Source: Zoroaster sp. YZ-2022
Taxonomy: Eukaryota; Echinodermata; Asteroidea; Forcipulatida; Zoroasteridae
Length of the DNA stretch: 64,000 bases
Reading direction: 5' to 3'
NCBI GenBank assembly: GCA_029582265.1
Contig: CM055819.1
Span: 40,042,761 to 40,106,760, forward strand
This document shows positions 47,222-56,492 of this stretch, piece by piece; position 1 is the stretch's first letter; the number at the start of each line of letters is the position of its first letter. The notes beneath the pieces were generated by a model that did no database searches, had not been told where the DNA came from, and saw only the letters and a program-made list of their open reading frames with translations. The translations under genes and the position numbers were made by a program.

Positions 47222-48343
47222 GTATTTTTCAATATTTGCCTACCTTGATGTTTCTGTTTCTTCTTAATCGTATTTCTTCCTCTCAGCCCTGCAAATGGCA
47301 TGGAAGCATTTGTACCACTCAGAGTGGTACCCATAAATCTGTAAATCGAATGGTAATTAATTTTAGGAATGTCGGCTATTCATCCATACATGTAAAATAA
47401 TAAATAATTGGGTCAGCATCCATCTTCATTGTATACACTATGAAAAAATAACCCAAAACTTTAGTTCAGCTTGAAGTTCATTTCCATGCTTATTTACACC
47501 GCCAAAGGTTGAATATTCTTGGCTCATGTACAAAGTTATGTTTGTGCAACTACAATACATGTAGTATTACTTTTAAGTATCTGATAAAACTCCATTATAA
47601 AGACCCCATTTTTCAACAGTGCTGATTTTTTCCCCCAAAAAGTGCCCCTTTCAAGATTTTGATGGATTTGGGGTGGTTAGGGTTATAGTTTATTTTGTTG
47701 GTCAAGGTATTAACATGGTAACTATTGAAAATAATCACCAGGAATGATCTTTTTTTTAAATTGTCACTACACGATACTGAGGGACAGATCACAATGAGAT
47801 ATTAAAAGTCTGAAGACATAAGTTAAATTGTCAAGGATATTTTTCATATAGGCCTAAGTCCAACTATTTTACAAAATATATGTAGTCTGATTAGGTCCAG
47901 ATATTTTTCAAATTCTTTTAAAATTAATTCCTACATTACCTGTAACGTTAGCTGCGACGTAGCTCCAACAGCCCTAACGCTTAGACATTGGCAATATCAC
48001 ACTCAACCATACCGTCTATTTCTTCCATCCACTTGCACATGAAAGAATCTTTGTCCAACTCATCTCCAAAAATGATAACAATTTGGATTCCATGCTAAAT
48101 TAGTACATTTTCTGCGACGCATTTTCTGCAGACGGGCCCGACACTCAGGGAAGCCATTGTTTTTGCTGCTGCATGGTACTGTGCGCGTGCATGCATGGCA
48201 GGTCATGACCTGCGCGGTCTTCGTAAACTCGAACTATTCTATATTCTAATTAGATAACGCACACACTATAGGCCGATATGTCTGTGTGTAAGAGAACGTC
48301 AGTATGGCTGTGCTTCTGAATAGTTGTTCGTTTAAACTTGTTT

Positions 48344-48645
48344 TCGACCGGAAGGAGAGGTCAAATTGGGGTCATGTCTGTGTAAGAAATGTGACATAGT
48401 TCAAGGTCTTTAAGATGATGCAAAGATTGTGAAAATATTTTCTGTGGTTCATGAGATATGATTTTTTTTAAATCTTTAGAAATTTTCAACGTCCGGTTTC
48501 GACCGGAAGGAGAGGTCGGATTGGGGTCACGTCTGTGTACGAAAAATCACATAATTAAAGATCTATAACATGGTGCAAAGACTGTGAAAATATCGTTTGT
48601 GGTTCATGAGATATGATTTTTTGAAAATATTAAACTTTGATTTAG
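48344..48645. repeat. Dimeric repeat of about 150 bp, copy 3
   Basis: Starts at about 48,344 and 48,497, with the unoccupied hAT target GTCATGTC at 48,371-48,378. Confidence 0.75.
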
Positions 48646-48782
48646 TGTAATTCGATATCTGATGATCTCACTATGACGTCACAATTTGACATAAAACTAC
48701 ATGTTAAGGTCTAACTATGTGTCAAGTTTTAAGGTTCTGTGAACTCTGCAACTATGTTTTTGTCTCTGGATAATTCTTATTC

Positions 48783-48980
48783 GGAAGAAGAAGAAGAAGA
48801 AGAAGAAAAAAAAAAACCCGAACAATATCAAGAGGTGTTCGCGCCGTAGCTCGAACACCTAAAAAGAAGAAGAAAAAAAAAAACCGAACAATATCAAGAG
48901 GTGTTTGGGCACCAACCCAAACACCTAAAAAAAAACGAACAATATCAAGAGGTGTTTGGGCACCAACCCAAACACCTAAT
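48783..48980. repeat. Tandem hairpin units: GAACAATATCAAGAGGTGTT plus inverse
   Basis: An (GAA)n run followed by three successive units of CGAACAATATCAAGAGG. Each ends in an inverted repeat such as AGGTGTTTGGGC / CCCAAACACCT; the first unit has the variant AGGTGTTCG/CGAACACCT. Related half-hairpins appear after the GAA runs of copies 1 and 2 (38,345-38,500 and 43,730-43,800). Confidence 0.8.
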
Positions 48981-49129
48981 CAACTCAAATTAGTTGTAGT
49001 ATAAGCCTGCATGTCCATTCACATGTTGAAACACTTTTTGGTCGGTTTCAGGTACTTAAAAATAAATAACAACCATTGGAAAAACTGCTAACGTGACGGA
49101 TGCAAAGTGGCCCCCTTTATTGTGTTTTA

Positions 49130-49288
49130 TGTCATATGCATTTTTTAATCTTTTCTTTAGTATTATATTTCATTTGCTATTGTATTGTTATGCTATTGTA
49201 TGATTATCTTGTTTACTGTACCTTGAGCACTTCTTGGTGGATATGCGCGCATTATAAATCTTCTGCATTATTATTATTATTATTTACA
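49130..49288 (+). mobile_element. Non-LTR retrotransposon 3' end fragment with (ATT)n tail
   Basis: TACCTTGAGCACTTCTTGGTGGATATGCGCGCATTATAAATCTT followed by (ATT)n parallels, over its last 70 bases, the 3' end of the CR1/L2-like fragment at 1,565-1,634. No coding region remains. Confidence 0.6.
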
Positions 49289-49317
49289 GGTTGTTTGTTT
49301 AATGTATATCAGAGTTG

Positions 49318-49445
49318 TAACACTCGTACTCATGCACAATTGTCCGTACTTGTACTCGCACTCACTCGTGACTACAACTGTCGAATTGGAATACTCGTAC
49401 TTGACTACATTTTTCTGTACTCGCACTCATGAAAAAGTACTCCGC
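49318..49445. repeat. Degenerate ACTCGTACT / ACTCGCACT repeats
   Basis: About ten scattered copies of the 9-mer ACTCGTACT or close variants in both phases, with no strict period. Role unknown. Confidence 0.65.
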
Positions 49446-49630
49446 TACAAGTCAGATGTATATTTTGATTCAAAGAGAGTAAAGCATTTTCTTAAAAGCA
49501 TTTTTGCCAAAATTACCAATGTGGTATACAGACTTTCCCATTGAAGCCACAATACACAATTGGTAATCTCAAAAAACATCAATGATCACAGCTTTACTTG
49601 GTGTCAAGCTGGCGACTTTTGACTAATTAC

Positions 49631-49736
49631 CTTATCTGACCAATCTTTGACATCAATGAAGATCTTGAGTCCAAGGTTAAGGCACTCAACAGTTGCTTCT
49701 TCCAGGGTTGGGATTGTAGCATGAGAAAATTGATCC
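49631..49736 (-). CDS. GDE1: GDE1 exon 3
   Basis: A 106-base exon (acceptor ATGACAG, donor AAG/GTAATT on the minus strand). It encodes residues 160-194: DQFSHATIPTLEEATVECLN then LGLKIFIDVKDWSDK. The IPTLEEA and IDVK motifs carry the further acidic metal-ligand and substrate residues of the GDPD barrel. It completes the Arg codon split with exon 2. Exons for the remaining C-terminal part (about 135 residues in relatives) are not visible at lower coordinates. Confidence 0.92.
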
Positions 49737-49849
49737 CTGTCATTAAAATTATATAAATTAGCAACTATTCAGATGGCTCATATTTCAGGAAATGTTTTTT
49801 TTTTTACAAAACAGGGCTATTAAGTCAAGGTGTCCTAGTTTTAGAAGAA

Positions 49850-50431
49850 CCAGTGAGTGAAAATAATACCCCACGAGTGCACGCTGGCCTAGATAACAGG
49901 GCACGTGTCACAAACTATGACTTAAACATAATCTGCTATGACTTAAACATAATCTACCCTGTCCTTACAATGACAATGAAATGGACCCTGGAGACAAACA
50001 TACATACATATAAGCAACAAATAATTTATTTACACTATTCACACACACAAAAAAAAACCTTTAGTGGCAAGTTGCTATCGAGGTCAAAACAGTCAACTGC
50101 CTGTTTTGACTGTTGACCCAAATGTGCACACAGGGGCATTTTTGACTGGTTTTTACTGTCATTTTGACCACCCTGAACAATACAAGACAATGCTTTTACC
50201 AGTCAAAAATGGCTGATTCATTTTGACCTGTAAATGTACTACACAGTAAGGTTTGGCAGTGTTTGACTTTTTAAGTGCACTAGATATACCTTGGCAAGTA
50301 TATTAACATTTCGACTGATTTTGACCCTTGTAGTAGTAGGAGGGTTAATGCATTAACCATGTTAATATGATCTTAACACGCCATGTTATCTAGGCCAACA
50401 CACTCTCTTGGTGTATTATTTTCAGTTACCG
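49850..50431. mobile_element. MITE with about 50-bp terminal inverted repeats
   Basis: The left end AGTGAGTGAAAATAATACC through GGCCTAGATAACAGGGC is matched inversely at the right end (GCCATGTTATCTAGGCC through GTATTATTTTCAGTTACC). The interior has repeated TTTGAC/GTCAAAA motifs (about 50,085-50,300), partly palindromic. No coding capacity. It lies in GDE1 intron 2. No clear target duplication. Confidence 0.75.
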
Positions 50432-50557
50432 AATTCATCTAAAACTAAGCCACTGGTTCCATGCCCCGTCAAAAGTCTGCTCTGATCGTGACAATATTGT
50501 CCCCTTAAAAGAGTCGGCTAGTTCTCCCAAAACTCCCAGGATAACATCACTATTTAC

Positions 50558-50733
50558 CTGAGTGGGTGCTTGACTGCTGCATTGAGTTTAACCACCTCTG
50601 CTAGAGTAAGATCCTTGATTGGTCCGGTTCCGTCGGTAGTACGGTCCAGCGTTTCATCATGAAGAAGTACTGATATGCCATCCTTGGTCATTTCAACATC
50701 AAACTCCACAAATTTGGACCCATTCTTGCTTGC
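50558..50733 (-). CDS. GDE1: GDE1 exon 2 (catalytic core)
   Basis: A 176-base exon between acceptor TTATGCAG and donor CTCAG/GTAAAT. It encodes residues 101-159: ASKNGSKFVEFDVEMTKDGI, then SVLLHDETLDRTTDGTG, ending LNAAVKHPLR. VEFDVE (Glu110, Asp112) is the divalent-metal motif, and LLHDETLDRT holds the second catalytic histidine (His125). It joins exon 1 in phase 0 and exon 3 after two bases of an Arg codon. Confidence 0.96.
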
Positions 50734-50919
50734 CTGCATAAAGAGTTACAGGAGTTTCAGTTAAAGTTTGTGTGCCAAGGGCAGGGTATTAGCCAAGATT
50801 TAAAGTGTCAAATTTTACTGAAGTAAAACATAAGGTGTCCACACTATAACCAATGTTATGAGGGGTCCACAAATGCATTTTTAACCCCATTCAACAATGG
50901 GTAGAACATATTCAACAAT

Positions 50920-51425
50920 GGGTAGAATGTCGTATCCGACCGCCACTTATTCTCATTCAATATAACCAATAATGTAATCTTACCTACCCAGTAAGGTGGA
51001 GAACATATGGATGATGATGATGGACATACTTTATTTATTTCATATATTTATTTCATGAAAAATCAGGCATTTTTGGTATACGATGACTTCCCATTTTTGG
51101 GAGTACAGAAATCGAAAACTAATTAAAATCCACTTTTATGATGGTTTTCGGACTTTATTTCCCTCCTAAAAAGTCCTCCCTTTCAGAAAATAGAAGAATC
51201 CTATTATAGTTGCCACTGCGCATGTACAATGACCGTGTTGGTCACTAACGGGGGAATTGGCAAGCTCAGACTGACATGACTGAGAAGTTATCGTATACCA
51301 AAAATGCCCGATTTTTCATGAAATAAATATCCTGGAATAATGTTCTCCACCTTATTGGGTAGGTAAGATTACATTATTGGTTATATTGAATGAGAAAAAG
51401 TGGCGGTTGGATACGACATTCTACC
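50920..51425. mobile_element. MITE (8-bp duplication family), 506-bp copy
   Basis: Ends GGGTAGAATGTCGTATCC and GATACGACATTCTACC with the family's internal sequence. No target duplication is recognisable. A stray repeat of AATGGGTAGAA lies just upstream (50,896-50,906), suggesting rearrangement at the left side. It is in GDE1 intron 1. Confidence 0.85.
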
Positions 51426-51515
51426 TCTTTTTTCACATCTTTTTTTTGTTTTTTGTAAATGATCAAATATAAAAGTGCAGTAACACACATATGACCAAGG
51501 TCGATTAATATAATA

Positions 51516-53190
51516 GGGTCATTCCGTGTCAAATCAACCAATTTTTGGAAAAGTTCCCAGGTGACCCTCTCAGATTTTGATGAAACTTCATCAGAATGAT
51601 GGAATGTGGCCAGAATGAACACATACAAAAAAGCTAAATCATACTCCATGTCGTTTTCGAGATATGGCCCTTTGAAATTTGGTCGAGGCGGCCATTTTGT
51701 GAGCGCGCGAGTCACTAAAAGTGATTTTTGTGATATTTTCCAACTTTGAAAGCTCATAATTCAGTCTTTGTACCAGGTAGAAAGCTCAAATTTGGTACTC
51801 TAGCTAACTTTTTGCCAATTTTCATGAATCTGCACTCAAATTGAATGTATCTCATTTAGTTTTTTAGTTATTGTCACCCAAAGTAGGCACCTTATTCAGC
51901 CGAAAATGTTTTTGGCGATTTTTGAGGTCACCCTGTGCCGACATGAGGGGTCACATGAATCCCATATTCCCTAGGTATTATCTGTGGGTGCATGTCTGTA
52001 GCCATGAGTAATTATAAGCTCACCAATGCATTAATTAAGAAATAGCATGGGTCCAAAGTGGGCTCCAGCCAAAAAAAGGTCAAAAAGACCCCCTGCGTCT
52101 TGACCCCGGTTGACCCCGTGATCAATTGAAACATTTTTTGAAATTTACACCAGTCAAACATATAAATTATATCTACTTATACACCAAATTTCAGCTTTGG
52201 CACTCAACTCCTTCATGGTGTTGGCAATTTGAAAAATAGATGTTTTTCACACATTTTAAAGGAATCCGTACAGTAACTGAATATCACATTTCAAATTTGC
52301 CCAGCTGAATGACTTGTGTAATTTTTTTTTTTTAGCTAGAAATAAAATACTAAACATCTTAATTCATCAGGAGAAGTTTTTATCATTTGAAGTGTATGTT
52401 TATTTGAGTTATAACCTCAAGCTTGCTAGACATAACTGTAGTAAGATCCACCTCAGCATTGAAATGCACAGGGTACACTGTGAACAACCCTGCTCAGTAC
52501 AGCAAGGTACAACAGCTAGTTAGTACCCATGCTCAGTGAAGAAGGCAGGAAATGAGTTGATGATGCATGTACATGTATTGCAAGAAAACACCAGATGCAG
52601 AAAAGATTGTTGCTTGTGAACTTGAAGGAACTGCACCTGGAGTATCTGAAACGGACAGGTGATAAAATTGGCTTTTCAAAGTTTTGTGAGCTTCGACCAA
52701 ATTGGTGTGTTTCAGTAAACAGCAAGGGCATGCATTCTGTATGTGTATGTCAGCAGCACCTAAATGTCAAGTTGTTAATCGCAGTTACACCAGACAGTTG
52801 TGATTATAAGGAGTATTTGAACAAAGTAGTTTGCAACATTGACTATCGCAAATGCATGATGCAGTCGTGTGACAATTGCCCTGGAAAGACTGCCTTGAAA
52901 CATATCACCGAATTGTTCGATTCAAATGAAGTAGACTTAGATGATACCATTAGCTACAAGCAATGGATGCATACTGACAGAACAGCATTGGTAACCTTCC
53001 AAACATTGATTCATGAATTCATCGACACTGTATGCAATGCAGTTGATTGTCTACGGCAGCACCATTACGTGACCAAATCACATTTTTTGTATGTGTTCAT
53101 TCTGGCCACATTCCATCATTCTGATGAAGTTTCATCAAAATCCGAGAGGGTCACCTGGGGACCACTGGTTGATTTGACATGGAATGACCC
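51516..53190 (+). mobile_element. DNA transposon, 1,675 bp, with about 110-bp terminal inverted repeats
   Basis: The left repeat 51,516-51,632 starts GGGTCATTCC(G/A)TGTCAAAT. It is matched inversely by 53,083-53,190 at high identity, apart from an 8-base length difference about 25 bases in. The flanks (AATATAATA left, AATAATAATA right) share only A/T-rich bases, so the target-duplication length is undecided; AATA is possible. The interior has a non-coding left half and a coding right half (see 52,595). The superfamily is not assigned. Confidence 0.85.
52595..53083 (+). CDS. Uncharacterised cysteine-rich protein fragment carried by the 1.7 kb transposon
   Basis: About 163 codons, starting MQKRLLLVNLKELHLEYLKR. 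Next come GFSKFCELRPNWCV, HSVCVCQQHLNVKL, a CMMQSCDNCPG cluster, YKQWMHTDRTAL, then EFID and a final HHYVTKSH. I know this arrangement (LNLKELY, FSKF-LRP-WC, HSVCVC-x-x-H-N-K, C-x-x-x-C-x-x-CPG, Y-x-QW, HH-x-x-K-x-Q) only from uncharacterised invertebrate proteins. At HHYVTKSH, where relatives continue, the frame runs straight into the right inverted repeat and stops at 53,281. This copy therefore looks like an internal-deletion derivative. The Cys/His clusters suggest zinc binding. The missing C-terminal part, and any catalytic domain, cannot be judged from here. Confidence 0.6.
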
Positions 53191-54008
53191 AATAATAATA
53201 ATAATGGAGGCATTTTTAAAGTGCTCTTATATGACGTATCAGAGCGCTGTACATTATTACCCCTGTTCATTAGGCGCATAAATCATTCCTGGGAAAGAAT
53301 GTCGTATCCAACCGCCACTTTCTAAGGGTTTTTTTGGAATTTTTTTGCAACCACTAACCAGTTAAAAAATTATTCTATCGATTGTTGGTGGTACAGAAAG
53401 CTAAAACTATCTTTAAAATCCACTTTTATGATGGTTTTCGGACTATTTCCCTTCTAAAAAAATCCTCCCCTTCAGAAAATAGAAGGATCCTATTATAGTT
53501 GCCACTGCGCATGTACAATGACTATGTTGGTCACTAATTGTGGAGTTTACAAGATCAGACTGACATGACTGAGGAAGTCATCGTATACCAAAAATGCCTG
53601 ATTTTTCATGAAATAAATATCCTGGAATAATTTGGAAGTATATGTCCATCATCATCCATATGTTCTCCACCTTACTAGGTAGGTAAGATTACTTTATTGG
53701 TTATATTGAATGAGAAAAAGTGGCGGTCGGATACGACATTCTGCCCCATTCCTGAAACCATCTCAGCTCCCTGGGGAGTATACAGCTCAATTGCTGCCAT
53801 TTCGGCGCATATGGGCTAATCAAACACAACAACCAACTCTGCCCTCACAGGTACCCATTTACTCCTGGGTGGAGAGAAGCTATTATGGTAAAGTGTCTTG
53901 CTTGAGGACACAAGCACCATGGTCATGGTCGGGATTCGAACCCACATTCTGACGACTCAGCCATCAGAACACAAATCCGATGCACTAAACCGCTCGGCCA
54001 TGACACTC
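53191..54008 (-). mobile_element. tRNA-derived SINE, interrupted by a MITE
   Basis: On the minus strand the head (about 54,005 to 53,930) has a tRNA-like A box GGCCGAGCGGTTTAGTGC and B box GGTTCGAATCC, resembling a Leu/Ser tRNA. The body has GTGTCCTCAAGCAAGACACT and CACCCAGGAGTAAATGGGTA, and the tail is (ATT)n at 53,191-53,205. A MITE at 53,292-53,746 sits inside it. The SINE continues across the duplicated CATTCCTG. Too degenerate and truncated at the 3' side of the tRNA to be a functional tRNA gene. Confidence 0.8.
53292..53746. mobile_element. MITE (8-bp duplication family), 455 bp, inside the SINE
   Basis: Ends GGAAAGAATGTCGTATCC and GGATACGACATTCTGCCC, with perfect CATTCCTG duplications (53,284-53,291 and 53,747-53,754). 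Internally it carries the TTAA that is the piggyBac target in copy 1. Confidence 0.92.
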
Positions 54009-55004
54009 CATGATTGTATTCAATACTATTACTAATAGGCCTAACTTACGTACATAAAAAGGTATCTTTAACTATGAATTTACTATTAAAGTAGGGTTTT
54101 CAGGTGAAAAATTATTCCTAAACCAATATACTCAATATTTATATCAAATTAAAGGTCTTGATGAAAGAAATACAATGGTTTTTAAATAAAGAAAAATCGG
54201 ACAAGTAGTTTTTGAGGAATCCTGTTTTATTTAATCAAATATACAGCATTCGATGAAGCGCGACTGTCCATACACTGTCCATACACCAAAACCGTTGAAT
54301 CAGCCTACACACACCGTGATACACACGCACAGCGTTCGTGCTTGTTTCCCTCATAAGAGCTTTTGAAAGGGTGTAAAAAATACACTCTCCGCTCAAAACT
54401 AAACAAAATTACGGCTCAAAACTTTCACATATGATAGAAAAGAGGTGTTAAATTCATTCAGACACCGCTCTTACCTTTCAACTTGAAGATTTCACCTCGA
54501 AAAAACGGTGTTTACTTTTTATCTCTTCGTAACTTCGGTTGTAGAGTAGTTATGGAGATCAAGCAAGCATGGGTATGTAAAGGAGCCCTTTGACTCAATA
54601 GGGAAACCCGTTTTCATGTCAATCACAATGTACTCGGGCACGGAGACAGCTCCGAAGTGGATGCCCTCAGCAGAGCGCGGCAAATTTTACGGGCCGAATG
54701 CGCCCGATCTCGGAACACTTCGCGAAAGGCTGGGCGGGACGAGAGTGGTCCATTCATAAAAACCTAGGCTTTCGCACGTACTTCTGATTGCTATTTTCAG
54801 TACATTGTTGGATAGCTGAAACTATAAGCTTTCCAATGAGCTATTACATGTAACTTGTAAGATTTTGACAGGTAAAAGTAGTAAAAAAAATTGATTTAAA
54901 ATTTTGATGTTTTTTGTTGCGGGCGATGCGCTGTACGTGTGGCGGGCTTCGGTCAAGCATGTACAAACTGAAAACCCTAATTAAAGATTTAAACTATTAT
55001 TGTA
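54009..55004. other. GDE1 intron 1 remainder; nothing recognised
   Basis: Unique-looking intronic sequence. A GC-richer patch at 54,590-54,760 has no sustained open frame or RNA-like fold that I can recognise. Confidence 0.4.
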
Positions 55005-55008
55005 TTAA

Positions 55009-55356
55009 CCCTCCTATGGCTATGCCCAGGCTGAAATTTGGCCCAGTAAGCACCGCACCCACAGACAGTCACTTGAGTATTTTTGGTTGCATTGCCATGT
55101 GTATAAGACTGGAGACAGTGGCAAAGTCAAACACACTTGTGTATGTCTTACTCTTACAAGTTACATGCAGAGTCACACAGAGCTGTGTATATACTACATA
55201 AGTTACAGTCGAGTGGTTTTGGTTTGACCTCCTACTAGTAAAAAATATTACTAAAGCCATAATGTCCTTGCATTTATTTGAGTGCACTGCATAAAGTCAA
55301 TGGGTTGGGAGTGACATAAACATTTTGAGTGTCTTTGATTGTTAAACCTATGAGGG
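55009..55356. mobile_element. MITE with CCCTCCTA ends and TTAA flanks, 348 bp
   Basis: Begins CCCTCCTATGGC and ends CCTATGAGGG, flanked by TTAA (55,005-55,008 and 55,357-55,360). It shares CAGGCTGAAATTTGGCCCAG, GAGTATTTTTGGTTGCATTG and GTGCACTGCA.AAAGTCAATGGG with the copy at 63,429. The TTAA site points to piggyBac- or Kolobok-type mobilisation. It is 56 bases downstream of the GDE1 exon 1 donor. Confidence 0.85.
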
Positions 55357-55412
55357 TTAAACTACTATTAAATTCTGTGAAAGGAAGAGGCATTCAGACC
55401 TATGGTATTTAC

Positions 55413-55712
55413 CTCTCTGAAAGCGACCAGTGTGTTCTCAGGAGCATCCGTTGCTCCACCCCTATGGGCAATTTTTCCACAAGGCCAACCCTCTCCAATG
55501 AACGCTTCGAGTTGTCCCTTGTCTGTTCGCCGTATGCGGAACACAAGCAAGGCCAACAAAGAGCCGGCTAGCACGGTAATGGCCGCGTAGAAACAGTAAT
55601 CAACCGATACCAGCCAGCCAAGAAATACATAAATGGGGCAGAATATGAGAGAAAATGCCGTGAAAAGGTGGAAGATACTGGCCAGGACGAGGTGTCGTGT
55701 CAAAAGTGTCAT
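55413..55712 (-). CDS. GDE1: GDE1 exon 1 (membrane segments and first catalytic motif)
   Basis: GDE1 (MIR16) is an integral-membrane glycerophosphodiester phosphodiesterase that hydrolyses glycerophosphoinositol and related lipids and has been linked to N-acylethanolamine formation. The exon gives 100 residues. There are hydrophobic segments at about 7-31 and 38-60, then IAHRGGATDAPENTLVAFRE at 81-100 with the catalytic HR-G and PENT motifs. The donor is AGAGAG/GTAAAT. I chose the ATG at 55,712 because the in-frame sequence upstream to 55,883 is mostly translated CGCGT repeat. HRGG-x-x-DAPENT fits GDE1 better than GDPD1/3. Exons 2 and 3 follow at lower coordinates across introns of 4.7 kb and 0.8 kb. 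Confidence 0.95.
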
Positions 55713-55830
55713 AATTCGGCCGCACAGCAGCAGCTTGATCCAGCAGCTCAAACAGTCTCTAAAGTTAAAGCTCTCGGAGACTCGGGGATCGATGATTAAA
55801 CCAAAAATACTATGGCGTGCGAATGCATGT

Positions 55831-55880
55831 CGCGTCGCGTCGCGTCGCGTCGCGTCGCGTCGCGTCGCGTCGCGTCGCGT
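55831..55880. repeat. (CGCGT)10 microsatellite upstream of GDE1
   Basis: Ten exact CGCGT units, 119 bases upstream of the GDE1 start codon, in the likely 5' UTR or promoter. Five-base CpG-dense repeats here could alter expression; that is inference. Confidence 0.95.
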
Positions 55881-55991
55881 CATGTCGAATCACGCATAAA
55901 ATCACACGCTTTTTATGGCGTCGTAAGCGCAGAATTCTGTGGTAAGCAGCGCCATGAAATTGGGCCCCCCGGTCAGCTGGATAATTAACTG

Positions 55992-56230
55992 CTAGCTAGC
56001 TAGACTTGGTTCCAAGTCTGTGATCGTGGTTTTTTGTCTGCCTGAAGACAATACAGTATCGCATTAAATAGCGCCCTCTTGTGTATTAACCTCCGACATT
56101 AACCTTCGAGATCGCGAGTTAGGGCTGTGATAGCCAGTAGGGCTAGGGCCACGGCGTTTTGCGTGGCTGATGCAGACAAAAAATAACCGCGATCTCAGAC
56201 TTGAAATCAAGTCTACTAGCTAGCTAGCTA
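55992..56230. mobile_element. Short MITE with self-palindromic ends
   Basis: The left end (CTAGCTAGC, AGACTTGGTTCCAAGTCT, GATCGTGGTTTTTTGTCTGC) is matched inversely at 56,172-56,230. Each terminus is itself a hairpin (AGACTTGG/CCAAGTCT), and the outermost bases are (TAGC)n. No coding capacity. Confidence 0.75.
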
Positions 56231-56366
56231 CACGTTATGTACATATATACATCCGGCGTGTGTACACACATCCGGCCGTACATACAGTGTATTATGGTGT
56301 TCTAAAACGGCCACATGCACATAGTACATTGCAAGAAGAGTGTGTAAGCGTCGCATAGGATTCACG

Positions 56367-56492
56367 CGCACTAGAAGTGTTATCGCGTCGCACTAGAAGT
56401 GTTGTCGAGTCGCACTAGAAGTGTTATCGCGTCGCACTAGAAGTGTTGTCGAGTCGCACTAGAAGTGTTATCGCGTCGCACTAGAAGTGTTC
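56367..56492. repeat. 22-bp tandem repeats alternating between two variants
   Basis: Successive units at 56,367, 56,389, 56,411, 56,433, 56,455 and 56,477, all beginning CGCACTAGAAGTGTT. The tails alternate strictly between ATCGCGT and GTCGAGT, so the higher-order period is 44 bp. The right arm (58,720-58,785) has only two to three diverged units. Confidence 0.95.

Larger units (their letters stand above)
45733..48780. repeat. Tandem segmental duplication, copy 3 (truncated)
   Basis: Follows copy 2 head to tail and matches it until CTCTGGATAATTCTTA near 48,780. There it changes to hairpin repeats, so the last 2 kb or so of the unit is missing. Confidence 0.9.

Noticed and set aside
53930..54005. 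Functional tRNA gene
   Set aside because: A and B boxes are present, but the 3' half and acceptor stem pairing are missing and a SINE body follows.
55713..55883. N-terminal extension of GDE1 through the CGCGT repeat
   Set aside because: The extension is translated repeat (TRRDA units) and unlike any GDE1 N-terminus. The ATG at 55,712 gives the expected hydrophobic start.
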